A stretch of 64,000 bases of DNA from Paraburkholderia nodosa DSM 21604. GTDB lineage: Bacteria; Pseudomonadota; Gammaproteobacteria; Burkholderiales; Burkholderiaceae. The position numbers and the translations under genes were made by a program. Of this stretch, positions 17,867 through 26,149 are shown piece after piece (the stretch's first letter is position 1; each line of letters begins with the position of its first letter). The DNA lies in contig NZ_JAFA01000005.1 of the NCBI RefSeq assembly GCF_000519185.1, forward strand, positions 293,026 to 357,025, in the 5' to 3' direction. Below the pieces are notes generated by a model. It was given only the letters and a program-made list of their open reading frames with translations. It had not been told where the DNA came from and made no database searches.

Positions 17867-19111
17867 ATGCGTATCGCGACTTCCCAGATTTTTTCCTCCA
17901 GTCTGTCGACGATGGAGAACCAGCAGTCCCAGCTCCTCCAGGTCCAGCAGCAGATCTCGACCGGCGTGGCGATTTCGAACCCGGCGGACAATCCGCTCGG
18001 CGCCGCGCAGGCCGTGACGCTTTCTGCGACGAGCGCGACGCTCACGCAGTACTCGTCGAACCAGACCACGGCGCTCACCGCGCTGCAGCTCGAGGACACG
18101 ACGCTCTCGAGCGTGACGAGCACGATGCAGAGCATCCACTCGCTCATCATCGAAGCGCAGAACGGCTCGCTCACGGACCAGGCGCGCCAGGCGATCGCCC
18201 AGCAGATGCAAGGCGACCGCAACCAGCTGCTCACGCTCGCCAACACCACGGACGGCGCGGGCAACTACATCTTCTCCGGCTTCCAGAGCACCTCGCAGGT
18301 GTTCTCGAACAAGTCGGGCGGCGGCGTGACCTACAACGGCGACGCGGGCCAGCGCGTGATGCAGGTGGCCGGCACGCGCAACATCGCGGTCGGCGACACG
18401 GGCACGACGGTATTCCAGAGTGTGCAGGCCGTGGGTTCGGCCAACGTGGCCTCGGGCAATTCGTCGAACACGGGCACGGGCGTGATCAGCGGCGTGACGG
18501 TGACGGACCCGACCCAGGCGACCAACAACGACAACTACTCGATCGCGTTCGCCACCGACGCGACCACGGGTGCGCTCACCTACACGGTGACCGACAACAG
18601 CGCCAGCCCCGCGACGACGACGACGCCGGCCAACTACACCGCAGGCAATGCGATCTCGCTCGGCTCGGGCATGAGCGTGACGATGTCGGGTACGCCCAGC
18701 GCGGGCGACTCGTTCTCGGTCACGCCCGCCACGGCGTCGCAGAACACGGACGTGTTCGCGAGCATCGACAGCATCATCGCCGCGCTGAACACGCCCACGA
18801 GCGGCTCCACCGCCGCGGTCGCCAACCTCAATAACGCGCTGAACACCGGCCTCACGCAGATCGGCAACTCGCTCTCGAACGTGATCACGGTGCAGGCTTC
18901 CGTGGGCGGCCGCGAGCAGGAAGTGAAGGCGCTGCAAACGGTCACGTCGACCAACTCGCTGCAGGTCACGTCGAACCTCTCCGACCTCACGAGCACCGAC
19001 ACGGTGGCCGCGATCAGCCAGTTCGAGCAGCTGTCGAACGCGCTCACGGCTTCGCAGAAGAGTTTTGCCGCCACGCAGAATCTCTCGCTGTTCCAGTACA
19101 TCAATCCTTGA
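17867..19111 (+). CDS. flgL: Hook-filament junction protein 3, FlgL (HAP3)
   Basis: FlgL is the second junction protein. The flagellin-like N-terminus (MRIATSQIFSSSLSTMENQQ, then LLQVQQQISTGVAISNPADN) is clear. The C-terminus ends with SQFEQLSNALTASQKSFAAT. Length is 414. It follows flgK by 11 bp and is closed by a strong terminator. Confidence 0.94.
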   Translation: MRIATSQIFSSSLSTMENQQSQLLQVQQQISTGVAISNPADNPLGAAQAVTLSATSATLTQYSSNQTTALTALQLEDTTLSSVTSTMQSIHSLIIEAQNGSLTDQARQAIAQQMQGDRNQLLTLANTTDGAGNYIFSGFQSTSQVFSNKSGGGVTYNGDAGQRVMQVAGTRNIAVGDTGTTVFQSVQAVGSANVASGNSSNTGTGVISGVTVTDPTQATNNDNYSIAFATDATTGALTYTVTDNSASPATTTTPANYTAGNAISLGSGMSVTMSGTPSAGDSFSVTPATASQNTDVFASIDSIIAALNTPTSGSTAAVANLNNALNTGLTQIGNSLSNVITVQASVGGREQEVKALQTVTSTNSLQVTSNLSDLTSTDTVAAISQFEQLSNALTASQKSFAATQNLSLFQYINP

Positions 19112-19132
19112 TCACGAGGCATTGAGCGGTCG

Positions 19133-19163
19133 AAAAAAAAGCGGACTTCGGTCCGCTTTTTTA
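19133..19163. terminator. Bidirectional terminator between flgL and fliR
   Basis: The stem AAGCGGAC-TTCG-GTCCGCTT has eight A on its left and six T on its right, so it can stop both the flgK-flgL transcript and the opposing fliL-fliR transcript. TTCG is a stable tetraloop. Confidence 0.9.
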
Positions 19164-19193
19164 TTGCCCTGCACGCGCGGTGCGAAGCCGGTT

Positions 19194-19985
19194 TTAACCG
19201 TGCGGCCGCAGTGCGGCCGCCACGCGGCCCATCTGGTCGATGCCGCTGTCGAACAGGCGCGCGAAGTAGGGAATCAGGTTCGGCATCATGAGCTGGATGA
19301 GCAGCAGGCCCACGAGCATCGTGAGCGCGAAGCCGATCTGGAAGATACCGATCTGCGGGGCCGCGCGGTTCAGAATGCCGAGCGACAGATTGGTGATGAG
19401 AAGCGCGACCACCACCGGCAGCGAGAGCAGCAGGCCAGAGGTGAGGATCGTCGTGCCATAGTTGGCGATCAGCTGCCAGCCCGAGGCGCCGAGCACGCTC
19501 GCCGTAACCGGCAGCGTCTGGAACGTGGCGACGAGCGCCGCGATCATCTGCAGATGACCGTCGAACGCGAGGAAGGCGAGCATCGCCATCATGTTCAGCC
19601 ACGAGGAGAGTGCGGGCGAGCTGGTGTTGGCCTGCGGGTCGAAGAAGCTCGCGAAGCCCAGGCCCATGCCGAGGCTCATCATGTCGCCCGCCGCGGTGAC
19701 GACCGCGAACACGAGCTGCATCGTGAAGCCGAGCGCCACGCCGATCAGGAACTGGTTGACGAGGATCCACACGCCCTCGGCGGAAAACACCGTGACCTGC
19801 GGCATGGCGCCGAGCGTGGGCGCGACGATCAGCGTGATGAAGCCCGCGAGGCCGATCTTCACGCGCGTCGGCACGGAGCGGTTGCCCACCACGGGCGCGA
19901 TCGCCACGAGCGCCAGAATGCGCGTGAACGGCCAGAGGAAGGCCGTGAGCCAGGCGTTGAGCTGCGCGTAGGTGACCGTAAACAT
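19194..19985 (-). CDS. fliR: Flagellar export apparatus membrane protein FliR
   Basis: FliR is a core subunit of the FliPQR export gate in the inner membrane. Length 263, with several hydrophobic helices. The conserved features PVVGNRSVPTRVKIGLAGFI and GMGLGFASFFDPQ are seen. It is the last gene of the fliLMNOPQR run, 51 bp after fliQ. Confidence 0.94.
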   Translation of the reverse strand: MFTVTYAQLNAWLTAFLWPFTRILALVAIAPVVGNRSVPTRVKIGLAGFITLIVAPTLGAMPQVTVFSAEGVWILVNQFLIGVALGFTMQLVFAVVTAAGDMMSLGMGLGFASFFDPQANTSSPALSSWLNMMAMLAFLAFDGHLQMIAALVATFQTLPVTASVLGASGWQLIANYGTTILTSGLLLSLPVVVALLITNLSLGILNRAAPQIGIFQIGFALTMLVGLLLIQLMMPNLIPYFARLFDSGIDQMGRVAAALRPHG

Positions 19986-20036
19986 CGTGTGCCGGAAGAA
20001 TTGCGCCGAACGCGCAGGGGGCGGCCGGGGCTGCGC

Positions 20037-20306
20037 CTAGCCCGCGAGCTGCGGAATGCTCGTGAAGATGCGGTGCATGTAGTCGAGCATCGTCGTGAGC
20101 ATCCACGGGCCGGCGATCACGAGCGTGACCGCGATGGCGGCCAGCTTCGGGATGAATGCGAGCGTGGATTCGTTGATCTGCGTGGCCGCCTGGAAAAGGC
20201 TCACCACCAGACCCACCACGAGCGCGACGAGCAGGAGCGGCGCGGCAAGCAGGAGCGCCACATACATCGCCTCGTGGGAGAGCGTCATGACCATTTCGGG
20301 CGTCAT
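20037..20306 (-). CDS. fliQ: Flagellar export apparatus membrane protein FliQ
   Basis: FliQ is an 89-residue export gate subunit with two transmembrane helices (ALLLAAPLLLVALVVGLVVS and AIAVTLVIAGPWMLTTML). The conserved FQAATQINESTLAFIPK loop joins them. It lies 10 bp after fliP. Confidence 0.95.
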   Translation of the reverse strand: MTPEMVMTLSHEAMYVALLLAAPLLLVALVVGLVVSLFQAATQINESTLAFIPKLAAIAVTLVIAGPWMLTTMLDYMHRIFTSIPQLAG

Positions 20307-20316
20307 GTCAGTGTCC

Positions 20317-21159
20317 TCAGGTAAAGCTCTGCGCGAGCGAGCCGATCAGCAGTTGCCAGCCGTCCACCAGCACGAACAGCATGAGTTTGAACGGCAGCGA
20401 AATTGTCGAGGGCGAGACCATCATCATACCCATCGACATCAGCACGCTCGCCACCACCAGGTCGATGATGAGAAACGGAATGAAGACCGTGAAGCCGATC
20501 TGGAAGCCCGTCTTCAGCTCGCTCGTGACGAACGAGGGCACGAGCAGCGTGAGCGGCACGTCCTCGGGGCCCTGCATGGGCGCCGCGTGCGAGATGCGCG
20601 CGAAGAGCGCGAGGTCGGACTCGCGGGTCTGGCGCAGCATGAAGGTCTTGAAGGGTGCGACGCCGCGCGTCACGGCGTCGTCCATCGAAATCGTGCCGGC
20701 CGCGAACGGCTTGTAGCCGTCGTTGTAGGCCTTGTCGAGCACCGGCGACATCACGAACAGCGTGAGAAAGAGCGCGAGGCCCACGAGCACCTGGTTGGGC
20801 GGCGTGGTCGTCGTGCCGATCGCCTGGCGCAACAGCGAGAGCACGATGATGATGCGCGTGAAGCTCGTCATCATCAGCACCATCGCCGGCAGGAACGACA
20901 GCATCGTGAGCAGCAGCATCGTCTGCACGCTCAGCGAGTAGGTCGTGCCGCCGTTGGGGCCCGGGCTCGTGTTGAAGGCGGGCAGGCCCGCCGGCTGTGC
21001 CGCCTGGGCGTGCGCGAGGTGCGGCAGCGCGAGGGCGAAGGCGCCCGCGCCGAGCATCAGCGCGAACGGGAGCGCCGTTCTGGCGATCTTCGCGAGGGTA
21101 GCCGCGCGCGCGCGGACATCGCCGCCTGCGTTCGGCGCATGAAGGGAACTGCCGTGCAT
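20317..21159 (-). CDS. fliP: Flagellar export apparatus membrane protein FliP
   Basis: FliP forms the export gate with FliQ and FliR. A cleavable signal-like N-terminus ([21 protein letters not shown]) is followed by the conserved [37 protein letters not shown] and [20 protein letters not shown]. Length is 280. It starts immediately after the fliO stop, with no spare base. Confidence 0.95.
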   Translation of the reverse strand: MHGSSLHAPNAGGDVRARAATLAKIARTALPFALMLGAGAFALALPHLAHAQAAQPAGLPAFNTSPGPNGGTTYSLSVQTMLLLTMLSFLPAMVLMMTSFTRIIIVLSLLRQAIGTTTTPPNQVLVGLALFLTLFVMSPVLDKAYNDGYKPFAAGTISMDDAVTRGVAPFKTFMLRQTRESDLALFARISHAAPMQGPEDVPLTLLVPSFVTSELKTGFQIGFTVFIPFLIIDLVVASVLMSMGMMMVSPSTISLPFKLMLFVLVDGWQLLIGSLAQSFT

Positions 21160-21849
21160 TTACTGCGCTCCGCCGTCGTGACGCATGAAACGCGCGTTGA
21201 TGCGTTTGTTCGCCTCGCTTTTCAGCGCGTCACGAAAGCGCTGTGCGAAGGTGCCCGAGAGGGCGGGGGCGTTGGGAGCGGCCGCCGCGGCGCCTGCGGG
21301 AAGTTCGCCCGCGGGCAGCGTGTGGAGCAGGCGCACGTTGCCGGGCGCGGCGCCCAGCACGAGCCAGGTGTCGCCGATCTCGACTACGGCCACGCGCTCC
21401 TTGCCGCCGAGCGATGCGCCGCCCACGGTCCTCACGAGCGCGTTCTTCGGACCGCCTTGCAGGCCGAGACGCCGCGCGAGCCAGGCGCAGCCGAACACCA
21501 CGGCGATCACGAGCGCCAGACCCAGCACCGTCTGCACGACCGCGCCGAAGCCGAGCGAGGGGACCGCGCTGCCGGCGATCACGGCGGAGGCGCCGGAAGC
21601 ACCCGATGCCGCGCGCGTGGCTTCGTTGACCGCCTGAAGGTCGGCGGCTCGCGCGCTCATGACCGCGAAAACGGCGGCGCCGGCGAGCGAGAGGTGTACG
21701 GCGAGGCGCCACGAGAATCGCAGCACGCGCGCGCCGCGGGACTTCCGCGTGCGCTGCGTGCTGGTGCCAGAATCGGCGCCAGAGGCGGTGCCAGAGGCGG
21801 TGCCAGAGGCGGTGCCAGAAGCGGCGCCGGGAACAGCCTGGGGTTTCAT
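21160..21849 (-). CDS. fliO: Flagellar export protein FliO with repeat-bearing N-terminal tail
   Basis: FliO helps assemble FliP. One transmembrane helix (VVQTVLGLALVIAVVFGCAWL) is followed by the conserved cytosolic RTVGGASLGGKERVAVVEIG and WLVLGAAPGNVRLLHTL. The ATG overlaps the fliN stop as ATGA, which fixes the long 229-residue form. The N-terminal tail is therefore real: four to five copies of the tetrapeptide ASGT, encoded by a 12-bp tandem repeat, and a second hydrophobic segment near residues 46-67. Confidence 0.88.
   Translation of the reverse strand: MKPQAVPGAASGTASGTASGTASGADSGTSTQRTRKSRGARVLRFSWRLAVHLSLAGAAVFAVMSARAADLQAVNEATRAASGASGASAVIAGSAVPSLGFGAVVQTVLGLALVIAVVFGCAWLARRLGLQGGPKNALVRTVGGASLGGKERVAVVEIGDTWLVLGAAPGNVRLLHTLPAGELPAGAAAAAPNAPALSGTFAQRFRDALKSEANKRINARFMRHDGGAQ
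21769..21828. repeat. 12-bp tandem repeat, five units, inside fliO
   Basis: Three exact AGAGGCGGTGCC units (21781-21816) are flanked by one degenerate copy on each side. They encode ASGT/ASGA tetrapeptides at the FliO N-terminus. Unit length is a multiple of three, so copy-number change keeps the frame. Confidence 0.9.
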
Positions 21850-22310
21850 CGGTTCAGCTTCCGGATCCGCTCGGACGGCGTGATGATGTCGGTGAGACGG
21901 ATGCCGAACTTGTCGTTCACGACCACCACTTCGCCCTGGGCGATGAGGCAGCCGTTCACGAGCACGTCCATCGGCTCGCCGGCCATGCCGTCGAGTTCCA
22001 CGACCGAGCCCTGTGCGAGCTGCAGCAGGTTGCGGATGGCGATCTTGGTGCGGCCCAGCTCCACGGTCATCTGGACGGGAATGTCCAGAATCATGTCGAT
22101 GTCGTTGGCCGTCCTGGTCGAATCGACCTTCGAGAGCGGCTGGAACACGGCCGCCGGTTGCGCGGCGGGCGCTTCGTTGCTGTTCTGCTCGGCAAGCGCG
22201 CTCGCCCAGTCGTCCATCGAGTCGCCGCCCGCTTCCTGCACCGCGGCGTCGAAACCCGGGTCGAGCACCGGCTCGTCTGCGCTCGTGCCGTTGATGTCAC
22301 TCATATCCAC
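21846..22310 (-). CDS. fliN: Flagellar motor switch protein FliN
   Basis: FliN is a C-ring switch subunit. The C-terminal SpoA/FliMN domain is clear: DIDMILDIPVQMTVELGRTK, LLQLAQGSVVELDGMAGEPM and VNGCLIAQGEVVVVNDKFGI. The N-terminal 65 residues are acidic and variable. Length 154. It overlaps fliM by 14 bp and fliO by 4 bp. Confidence 0.95.
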   Translation of the reverse strand: MDMSDINGTSADEPVLDPGFDAAVQEAGGDSMDDWASALAEQNSNEAPAAQPAAVFQPLSKVDSTRTANDIDMILDIPVQMTVELGRTKIAIRNLLQLAQGSVVELDGMAGEPMDVLVNGCLIAQGEVVVVNDKFGIRLTDIITPSERIRKLNR

Positions 22311-23301
22311 CTTCCTTCATCGTGTCGGCTGCGCTGATCATCTTCTGGACCCGCAACGCGTATTGACCATTGAAAATTCCGTAGCCGCACTCCATCACGG
22401 GCACGCCGTCCACCTTGGCGGTGATGTGCTCCGCGATGTTCATGGGTAGCACGTCGCCCTTCTTCATGTTCAGGATCTGCTCGAACGTGACGGGCACCTG
22501 CGCGAGGTCGGCCGTGAGCTCGACTTCGGCGGCCTGCACCTGCTGCGAGAGCACGCGCACCCAGCGGCGGTCCACGTCGAGCACTTCGCCTTGCAGCGGC
22601 GAGGAGAGCACGTCGCGGATCGGCTCGATCATCGAGTAGGGCATGCAGATGTGCAGCGTGCCGCCCGTCGGCCCGAATTCGATCGAGAACTGCGTGACGA
22701 TCACGATCTCGTTGGGCGTGGCAACGTTTGCGAACTGCGTATGCATTTCAGAACGCACGTATTCGAACTGCAGCGGCCGCACGCTTTTCCACGCGGACAT
22801 GTAGTGCTCGAACACGAGATTGAGCAGCTTGCCGATGATGCGCTGCTCGGTCTGCGTGAAGTCGCGGCCTTCCACTCGCGTGTGAAAGCGCCCGTCGCCG
22901 CCGAACAGGTTGTCCACGACGAAGAACACGAGGTTCGGGTCGAACACGAACAGCGACGTGCCGCGCAGCGGCTTCACGTGCACGAGGTTCAGGTTCGTCG
23001 GGATCGGCAGGTTGCGGGTGAACTCGCTGTACTTCTGCACGCGCACCGGACCGACCGAGATTTCGGCGGTGCGGCGCATGAAATTGAAGATGCCGACGCG
23101 CAACAGGCGCGCAAAGCGCTCGTTGATGATTTCGAGGCCGGGCATCCGGCCGCGAACGATACGTTCCTGCGTCGCGATGTTGTAGGGCCGAACGCCCTTG
23201 TTATCGGAGCCGCCCGAATCGGAATCGACTTCGCCGGTGACGCCTTTGAGGAGGGCATCGACCTCCTCCTGGGACATGAACTCGTCGTGACCCATCGTCA
23301 T
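22297..23301 (-). CDS. fliM: Flagellar motor switch protein FliM
   Basis: FliM is the C-ring subunit that binds phosphorylated CheY. The N-terminal MSQEEVDALL (residues 9-18) is the CheY-binding motif. GMPGLEIINERFARLLRVGI opens the middle domain, and the C-terminal SpoA domain includes VTFEQILNMKKGDVLPMNI. The ATG at 23301 has GGAGGG nine bases upstream; a second in-frame ATG at 23295 is possible but less well spaced. Length 334. Confidence 0.95.
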   Translation of the reverse strand: MTMGHDEFMSQEEVDALLKGVTGEVDSDSGGSDNKGVRPYNIATQERIVRGRMPGLEIINERFARLLRVGIFNFMRRTAEISVGPVRVQKYSEFTRNLPIPTNLNLVHVKPLRGTSLFVFDPNLVFFVVDNLFGGDGRFHTRVEGRDFTQTEQRIIGKLLNLVFEHYMSAWKSVRPLQFEYVRSEMHTQFANVATPNEIVIVTQFSIEFGPTGGTLHICMPYSMIEPIRDVLSSPLQGEVLDVDRRWVRVLSQQVQAAEVELTADLAQVPVTFEQILNMKKGDVLPMNIAEHITAKVDGVPVMECGYGIFNGQYALRVQKMISAADTMKEGGYE

Positions 23302-23341
23302 GATGACTGGCCCTCCATCGCGGGAATCATGTCAGCCACGC

Positions 23342-23845
23342 TCACTGGACGACGAATTCGGTGAACAGCACGTCGTCGACGTGCATCGGCTTCTCGTTCG
23401 CGCCCGCAGGCTGCGAGATCAGCACGGCGAGTTCCGTGGCGAGCGCCCGCTTGCCGTCGAGCGGCGCGAGGTCGGACGGATGCTTGTTCGAGAGCGCGAG
23501 CAGCAGGCGGCTGCGGATCTCGGGCATGCGCGCGACGAGCGCGTCCTGGGTGGCCTGGCTGTCGAGCTTGAGCGTGAGGCCGATGCGCAGGTAGTGCGAT
23601 TCGCCGTCGTCGGACTGCAGATTGACGGTCATCGGTTCGAGCGCGTAGTACACGGGCATTGCCGGGGGCGCGGCGGCCGGCGTGGCCGGCGCGCTCGCCG
23701 CGTGGCGCGACATGAAGAACCACGTCGCGCCGCCCGCCGCGGCGGCGGCGAGGATCGCAATGAGCGCGATGACGAGAATGCGCTTCATCGGTCCGGGTTT
23801 CGCGCCCTGGGGCGCGGCTTGCTGGGATGCGGTGGTGGTCGCCAT
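23342..23845 (-). CDS. fliL: Flagellar basal body-associated protein FliL
   Basis: FliL is a single-pass inner-membrane protein around the stator that supports torque. One transmembrane helix (ILVIALIAILAAAAAGGATWFF) follows a short cytosolic tail. The periplasmic domain has MTVNLQSDDGESHYLRIGLT and ends FTEFVVQ. Length 167. It is first in the fliLMNOPQR operon, behind a FlhDC-like site. Confidence 0.93.
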   Translation of the reverse strand: MATTTASQQAAPQGAKPGPMKRILVIALIAILAAAAAGGATWFFMSRHAASAPATPAAAPPAMPVYYALEPMTVNLQSDDGESHYLRIGLTLKLDSQATQDALVARMPEIRSRLLLALSNKHPSDLAPLDGKRALATELAVLISQPAGANEKPMHVDDVLFTEFVVQ

Positions 23846-23915
23846 GTCGAAAAGTCAGCCTGGATGCTTGCAAGGGTCCGGGGCACCGACCTGGTGGTCA
23901 GTCCGGGCATGCTGC

Positions 23916-23975
23916 ATTGTTCCGGCTTTTGCCTTTCAGCGATGGGAGGAATAGACGGGGGAATTCCGGCTATCT
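23916..23975 (-). promoter_or_regulatory. FlhD4C2-like operator and -10 upstream of fliL
   Basis: GAATAG (23949-23954), a 15-bp spacer and CTATC (23970-23974) repeat the flgA/flgB pattern. The minus-strand -10-like AACAAT at 23916-23921 is 27-28 bp from the repeat and about 70 bp before the fliL ATG. No -10 is seen on the other side, in keeping with there being no plus-strand gene. Confidence 0.55.
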
Positions 23976-24109
23976 CGTGGTTTTGTTGCGCGTCGCGGCA
24001 AACCGCGTGCACGGGGGCGCGATGTCAGCGCACGCAGCCGCTGGGCGCGGCTGCGCTGCCCGAACGCGCCGAACGTGCCGGGCAGTTCAGGCAGGGTGAG
24101 GAGAAAGGG

Positions 24110-25675
24110 TCAGGCGAACGTGTCGATCAGACCGACGGAGCGCGTCGTGCCGCTCGTGACGCTGCTCGTGTCGTCCACGGCGTCCGTTGCGGCGAGCGTG
24201 CTGCCCGAGCCCGAACCGGAACCGCCGGAGCGGCCCGAACCGCGGCCGTCCTGCTGCGCCTGCTGGTTCATCTGCCGCGAGAAGCCGTCGCTCACGCTCG
24301 CGCTGCCAAGGCCGATGCCGTTTTGCTCCATCGCCTCGCGCAGCTTCGGCAGGGCCGCCTCGACGGCCTCGCGCACCTGCTGGTGCTGCGAGACGAAGAG
24401 GGCGTGGGCGTGGGTGTCCGAGACCTGCAGCACGACCTGGAGCGGGCCGAGATCCTTCGGATTGAGCGTGAGTTCCGCCGACTGCTGGTGCGCGTTCGAG
24501 AGGAACACGACCTTCTGGCTGAGCGCGTCTTCCCAGGCGTTCGTGCCGACCTGCGGCGTGATCGACGCGGAGGCGGCGGCCGCAGCCGCCGGATTCGCGG
24601 TTGCGCTGACCGCCTGGGCGGCCTGGGCCTGCGCGGCCGTCGCGGCGGCGACCGCTGCGGCCTGGGTGGCGGCGAGCGCGTCGGTCGTCGCGGTGCTCGC
24701 CGTGGCGTCGGTCTGCGTGGCGGCGCCTGCCTGCTGCTGCGCCGCTGCCGTGAGCGCGTCGGTGGCGGCCTTCGCGGCGTCGGTCGCGGTGGTCGTGGCG
24801 CCCTTGGCCGCGTCGGCGCTCGCGCCGCTGCTCGCGGCCGTGCTGAACGCCTTGCTTTGGGCGGTCGCGCTCAAATGCGAGGCGAAGCTGCTGACGATGT
24901 TCGAACCCGAGCCCGTGCTGGACGTGGTTGCGCCATTCGCCGCCGAACCGGCCGTGCTCACCGCATGCGTAGCGAGCGTACCCGCGCCGCCGCGCAGTTG
25001 CGCGAGCGCGGCTTGCAGGGCGTCGTGCACCGACTTCGAGTTGCTGCTCGCGGCGCTGCCCGTGGCCGTGCCGTCGCCTGCCGCCCCGGCGGCGGCCGTG
25101 GCTGCCGTGGCGGCCGCTGCTGCCGCGGCGGAGGCGACGCCGGCGAGCGTGCTGTCGCTGCTCGTCTGGCTGCCGTCGGCGTTCGCGTCGGTGCTCGTGT
25201 CGTCCTGGGTCTGCTGGGTCTGCTGGCCCTGCTGCGCCTGCTGGGCCTGCGCGGCGGCGGCTTGTGCGCCTGCGTCGGCGGCCTGCTTTTGCTGGGCGCG
25301 CGCGGCGGCGGCGCGGCGATCGGCGCCCGACGTGCCCTGCGAGGCCTGGCTCGAGTTCGAGCTAGAGCTAGAGCTAGAGCTAGAGGTCTGCGAGGTGTTG
25401 CTGCTGCTTTGCGAAGCGCTGCTGCTCGACGCGTTCGAGTTCGACTGCGCGGACGCATTCGATTGCGCGCTTTGCGCCGCCTGGGCGTTCTGGCTGGCCT
25501 GCGCGCTTTGTGCGTTCATCTGCTGCTGCAGCGTCTGCGCGAAGCCCTGGCTGGCGGCATCTGCCTGGCTGATGGAGTTCGACGCCGTGTTCGACACGGC
25601 GTTCGATGCGGAATTGCCCGTCACCGCGTCGGCGGCGGCGCCGAGCAGCGAGGAAACGGTAGAGAGGAGCGACAT
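24110..25675 (-). CDS. fliK: Flagellar hook-length control protein FliK
   Basis: FliK measures hook length and switches export specificity through FlhB. The conserved C-terminal Flg_hook domain is at about residues 375-480: WEDALSQKVVFLSNAHQQSA, LTLNPKDLGPLQVVLQVSD and VREAVEAALPKLREAMEQNG. The long N-terminal part is Ala/Ser/Gln-rich, as expected of a ruler, and includes an eight-Ser tract encoded by a hexanucleotide repeat. Length 521. It is the last gene of the fliFGHIJK run, 21 bp after fliJ. Confidence 0.92.
   Translation of the reverse strand: MSLLSTVSSLLGAAADAVTGNSASNAVSNTASNSISQADAASQGFAQTLQQQMNAQSAQASQNAQAAQSAQSNASAQSNSNASSSSASQSSSNTSQTSSSSSSSSSNSSQASQGTSGADRRAAAARAQQKQAADAGAQAAAAQAQQAQQGQQTQQTQDDTSTDANADGSQTSSDSTLAGVASAAAAAAATAATAAAGAAGDGTATGSAASSNSKSVHDALQAALAQLRGGAGTLATHAVSTAGSAANGATTSSTGSGSNIVSSFASHLSATAQSKAFSTAASSGASADAAKGATTTATDAAKAATDALTAAAQQQAGAATQTDATASTATTDALAATQAAAVAAATAAQAQAAQAVSATANPAAAAAASASITPQVGTNAWEDALSQKVVFLSNAHQQSAELTLNPKDLGPLQVVLQVSDTHAHALFVSQHQQVREAVEAALPKLREAMEQNGIGLGSASVSDGFSRQMNQQAQQDGRGSGRSGGSGSGSGSTLAATDAVDDTSSVTSGTTRSVGLIDTFA
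25359..25382. repeat. Hexanucleotide repeat (GAGCTA)x4 in fliK
   Basis: Four perfect tandem GAGCTA units followed by a partial one. On the coding strand they read alternating Ser codons (AGC/TCT) in the disordered ruler part of FliK. Slippage would change length in steps of two residues without a frameshift. Confidence 0.9.
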
Positions 25676-25696
25676 GCTGGCGGCCTCGAAAACGTG

Positions 25697-26149
25697 TTAC
25701 GGATGTTGCGACGTTCGCATGCGCGTCACGCGGGCGGCATGCTCGTCGGTGTCGCGCTGTTCGCGGCGGGCGTCCTTGCTGGCCTGCACATCGTCGTGGC
25801 GGGTTTGCAGGACTTCGTACGAGCCGAGCTTCTGCTTGCTGCGCTGCCACTCGGGCTTGGCGGCCTCCACGCGCGCGGTGGCCTGCTCGAGCAGGCGCCG
25901 CTGCTGTTCGATCGCCGCGTCGAGCGTGTCGATGAACGCCTGGAAGTTGCGCACGTTGCCCGCGGCCATGCCGCTGCGCGCCGATTCGGTGAAACGCGTG
26001 TGGTACTCGTCACGGTAGGTAATGAGCGCCTCAAGCTGCTTTTCGACCTCGACGCGCTCGCGCTGCACGCGGCCGAGCTTTTGCGTGGCGGCGTCGACGT
26101 CGTCTTGCGCGAGGCCGATCAAGGTTTGCAGCGCGGTCTGTTTCGTCAT
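25697..26149 (-). CDS. fliJ: Flagellar export chaperone FliJ
   Basis: FliJ is a coiled-coil stalk protein that links the FliI ATPase ring to FlhA. Nearly the whole 150-residue chain is heptad-like, for example [19 protein letters not shown] and [20 protein letters not shown]. It overlaps fliI by ATGA. Confidence 0.92.
   Translation of the reverse strand: MTKQTALQTLIGLAQDDVDAATQKLGRVQRERVEVEKQLEALITYRDEYHTRFTESARSGMAAGNVRNFQAFIDTLDAAIEQQRRLLEQATARVEAAKPEWQRSKQKLGSYEVLQTRHDDVQASKDARREQRDTDEHAARVTRMRTSQHP

Noticed and set aside
24075..26018. Plus-strand frame of about 640 codons opposite fliK/fliJ
   Set aside because: The product is Ala/Cys/Trp-rich low complexity that mirrors the repetitive fliK coding strand. 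fliK itself has a clear conserved C-terminal domain.
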